DNA of 64,000 nucleotides from Theobroma cacao (Eukaryota > Streptophyta > Magnoliopsida > Malvales > Malvaceae): the NCBI RefSeq assembly GCF_000208745.1, contig NC_030858.1:32771301-32835300 (forward strand), given 5' to 3'. Numbering within the stretch: the stretch's first letter is position 1; each line of letters starts with the position of its first letter. The notes below the pieces were generated by a model. The model was not told the DNA's origin. It ran no database searches and was given only the letters and a program-made list of their open reading frames with translations. Below are positions 60,701 through 64,000 of this stretch, one piece after another. The position numbers and the translations under genes were made by a program.

Positions 60701-63499
60701 TTTTATTTGCTTTTCTAGATGTAGGTCATTTATATTTCCCTTGTTAAGTGGTGTTAGGTCTCACATCAGATAAGTTCGTTGTGGTGGCCATATATTCCAA
60801 ATTGGTTTTTAGGTTGGGTGCTTTAACATCTGTCTGTGTTGAGTTTCACTGCCATAGCATGCTTTGCCTGTGGGAGGTGTTGCTTACTGCTAACATGACT
60901 TATCACCTGTCAACCTCTAGATTTACTTCTCTTTTACTATGCCATGCAACAGAATATTTGCAAACATGGTATGCGCTCAAATTGGTAATCCTTGCTGGAT
61001 AGTGTTAATTGTACGTTGATAACTTTTTGTTAACTGAATTACATCATATTTTAAGTAACATTAATGATCATAGAAATGTGAATCTGGTTATCTGTTTTGT
61101 TCATATATTTGAATCATAGATGTTGGTAGGTTTGCTGAGTGCTTCATATGACTTCTGACTAAATGCAGGAAGGGTGGTGCGATAGTATAGGATCTGTTGA
61201 AGAAATTCAAGCCAAGTTACTAAAAAGGCAGGAGGCTGCAGCCAAACGTGAGAGAGCGATGGCATATGCTCTGGCTCATCAGGTAAGAAATCATACCACT
61301 ATTGTAATTTATAAAGCGGCAAATTTATAGTTCAATGAAGTTTTTGTTATTTTTTGGAATGAATGTCAAAACAGTGCTCAGATTAGGTGAGAGAGGGAGA
61401 GAGAGATTTCAATTTCATAGTGCATTTTGATTAATTTGAATTTTACCATATAAGTTGACTTAGAAATGGTAAAAGGGATAGCTTTAACATGCTCAAGCAT
61501 GCTTTAATGAGTTGGAGATTGGAGCTTTTGGATACTGACGCCTTCTAATTGAGAACTCTTGATTATCTTTTCTACTTTTGAAGTGGCTTCCTTCCACCGT
61601 TTCAAAACTTGACAATCATGTTCAAATTTTTGCTGTTTCCTATTGCAACTATATATCTGTGGTTTCTTTATTCTATAATATCATGTCATTTTTATTCTTT
61701 GATTTTGTGTTTTATCATTTATTCAATAATTCATCCTAGGAATAGGTGTCCCAGGAATGATAAGGAAAGCGAGCTCAATGTAAATACTGCTTTGTCGATA
61801 AAAAGAGAACATATAGAAAGAGAAAAAGAAAAGGTTAGGATACTTAGGCTATCATTGTTCGCTGATTTTGCTACTTTGGTTTTGTTGTTTACTTTTGGCA
61901 TCCTCAAAAGTTGCTGTAAAATAAAAGCAAATAATAAAAAGGAAACCTATATTTGATTCAATATGAGCAAATGGCTAAAAATGCTACCTGCAATTTAAAG
62001 AGATTCCATATTGAAATAAAATCATGCATTTTGTTATCTTTGAATGTTAAAATTTAAATTTTTTGTTCATTGAATATTGTTTTATTCTTGCCTCTTGATA
62101 AACACATTTGGATCTTGTCCACCAGTTCCATGAAACATTGAAAAACTGTACTAATACTCATTTCTTTGCATCATTTTAGTTCTAGCATTCTTCTGGAGTT
62201 TCTGTTTTCTTTATGTTCTGGAGGGTTGAACGTCTGCTGTTGTCTGTTTTCTTGGTAAATTTGGTTACCTGGTCAATGTCTGTCTCTCAGAGCCCTTGTT
62301 ATTGGCATCAACCTCCTGTGAGGGTTGGTGTTGGATGCCAAAATCTTGCAATAAAACTGCTGAAGTGGTCCTAATAACCTGATTCTGGGGTCGCCTGATT
62401 TTACTGTTGCCTTAGAGTCATTTCAATTACTGGTCTCATTTGAGCTAGGGTTGTGTTAAAGAGTTAATATCTGTTCATGCAGTGGCAAGCAGGATCAAGA
62501 CAGCAGTCCGTGCCTGCTGGGTTTGAGCCAGATAAAAGCAGCTGGGGTTGGAACTGGTTGGAGAGATGGATGGCTGTACGTCCATGGGAGAATCGTTTTC
62601 TTGACATTAATCTTCGAGATGGAGTAATGATACGCGAGGATGGTCCTGCAGAGGGAAAGAATGGTGTCAATTCTCAGATAAAGCCTGCTATCAAGAAACC
62701 GGCTGCGTTGAATCTTCATGCTAACCTATCAAGTCAAAAAACAGGTCCATCATATTCCAATGGGAGTGATTCTCCACCTGGTAAGTCAGCAAGTGTGCTA
62801 GAAGCGGTCAATGCATTGTCTTCCAAGCCAAAATCCAAACCAAATCTTGAAGATTTGGGTGAAGAAGCTGGCTCAAGACCTGTTATTAGTTCAAGATCTC
62901 ACAGCAATCCTAAAGAGAGGGCCACACAATCAGATAAACAGGCAAAGAAGCGGTTGTCTCTGCCTAACAGTGGTAAGTTCTCTCTCTGTTTGTCCAAAAT
63001 TATATAGGTTTTTTTCACCTTGATGCTAACCTTTCTCTTGGGAACTATAGTGGATTGGAAACTGGGTCATGCTAGTCGGTTGCCAAGGAAATACACATTA
63101 AGTTTCAGGCATCTGATCCCAGTGCATTAACATTAACATATCTGGTTTAAGCTGGTTGTCAAAAGAATTGCATGATGTAGTGAGGTTGCTCTGACATATT
63201 ATTCCCTGAAGCTCAATGGACATCTCTGTTCTTCAGTCTTGTATGTATACTGCTAGTTCTAGGTCGACTGGTTTAGATAATGCACAGCGAAAGGGTGCCT
63301 TTTGCATTTAGAATTGCTAATTGTTTGTTTGAATGGTTTGATTTGAGCAGGAGTGAGTGGGTCTCAAACAACCAAGCCTGGCAGAAGTGGTGTAAAAGTG
63401 ACGCAAGGCTCTCACAAGCAGATGAAGGAAAGGTCCAAGTTTAATGGACGAGGGGACTCAAATCCTACAAAAGCTGTGGCACAGGCTATTGAGCTGTAA
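57758..63499 (+). CDS. IQD5: IQ67-domain protein, IQD5-like
   Basis: Plant calmodulin-binding scaffold. Arabidopsis IQD5 sits on cortical microtubules, recruits calmodulin and shapes pavement cells. Six coding exons (57758-57841, 58686-58928, 59622-59849, 61169-61282, 62483-62972, 63351-63499) join in frame to 435 residues. The N-terminus [19 protein letters not shown] is the family signature. The IQ67 domain (about residues 94-160) has [38 protein letters not shown] and the third unit [17 protein letters not shown], split by the conserved intron between GFL and [27 protein letters not shown] and [19 protein letters not shown] match IQD5-type proteins. The C-terminus is Ser/Lys-rich, basic and disordered, as usual for microtubule-binding IQDs. 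Confidence 0.93.
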
Positions 63500-64000
63500 G
63501 AAAGTATTTGATTGAAGACGAGCCCTGTTGGGGCTCCAGTGTTTTAGTGTGTATGTATATATGGAATTACAGCGCCAAGATGCAACGGCATTGTTTATTA
63601 TCCTGTCATAGAATTGAGGAGTGGGTAAGCCGTGGTGGGAGTAGTTTACGCTCCATGGCAAAGTCGAGGAGATTGATTTGGCTTGTCAGGGGAATAAGAT
63701 GCGTAGAGATTTCATGTGTTGATGATGTAATCAGCTGTAATTAAGGTTGTCAATTATGTGATCACGTTGTATTTATTTCCAGAGAAGATGCCCTTTGTAT
63801 TGCTGTCCCCCACTTGGTCCCGTCGTTGTTGAGTAAAATTTCTGGTTTTGTGCGTGTGATGAGGGAAAGGCGTGCAATAGTGGCAACGTGGTTCAACTAT
63901 GGTCCGTTTGTGCTTTCTCTTGAAGGCTTGGTTTGTCGTATGATTTGGTCCACTTGACTCTCAGCTCGCATTTTGTTAATCCATGCAACCTAACATATAC
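63500..64000 (+). other. IQD5-like 3' UTR and flank
   Basis: Sequence after the stop codon; no further gene seen before the window ends. Confidence 0.6.

Noticed and set aside
2340..63499. KIN-12E and IQD5 at the two ends as a microtubule gene cluster
   Set aside because: The genes are about 46 kb apart with unrelated genes between them, so shared cytoskeletal function is most simply coincidence.
1..64000. CRISPR arrays, prokaryotic operons and tRNA or rRNA genes
   Set aside because: The sequence is plant nuclear DNA. The repeats lack regular repeat-spacer form, and no tRNA cloverleaf or rRNA core was recognised on reading.

Overview
The window is nuclear DNA of a flowering plant, almost certainly a eudicot. 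The supporting evidence is many-exon genes with short AT-rich introns, GT..AG (once GC..AG) splice sites, AT-rich intergenic DNA with LTR, LINE and MULE-type remnants, and plant-only families (KIN-12 kinesin, IQD, DUF4220/DUF594, CC-NB-LRR, CXE carboxylesterase). I cannot name the species. The window holds no operons. Ten protein-coding genes can be supported. For the multi-exon ones I joined exons by hand and checked that intron phases give one open frame.

Layout. 1-2.3 kb: degenerate LINE with an RNase H tail. 2.3-11.9 kb (minus): a 22-exon KIN-12E-type kinesin. 12.7-15.0 kb: an old Ty1/copia element with two decayed LTRs. 16.3-17.4 kb (minus): CXE15-like carboxylesterase. 18.5-20.3 kb (minus): small plastid-type protein with a DnaJ-like zinc finger. 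23.35-26.1 kb (plus): single-exon CNL resistance-type gene. 27.6-34 kb: transposon-rich block with a MULE-like element carrying a minisatellite, a roughly 2.6 kb solo LTR of Ty3/gypsy character, and a possible second LTR-like promoter. 34.5-36.6 kb (minus): DUF4220/DUF594 membrane protein. 38.8-45.8 kb (minus): tandem pair of secreted ML-domain lipid-binding proteins. 47.35-51.2 kb (plus): 300-residue receptor-kinase-like pseudokinase without a membrane segment. 52.1-54.1 kb (minus): farnesylated DNAJA-type cochaperone. 57.8-63.5 kb (plus): IQD5-like calmodulin-binding microtubule protein behind a long spliced leader with a 17-codon uORF.

The genes do not form one pathway. KIN-12E and IQD5 both act on microtubules, and the CNL, ML and pseudokinase genes all belong to perception or defence-type families. 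Adjacency in a plant genome is weak evidence of joint function. The points most worth a second look are the pseudokinase, the CNL with altered kinase-2, GLPL and MHD motifs, the GC-AG intron of the kinesin, the ML gene pair with a fresh 307-bp intronic duplication, and the structured solo LTR and MULE-like elements. I did not find a clearly new multi-gene system.
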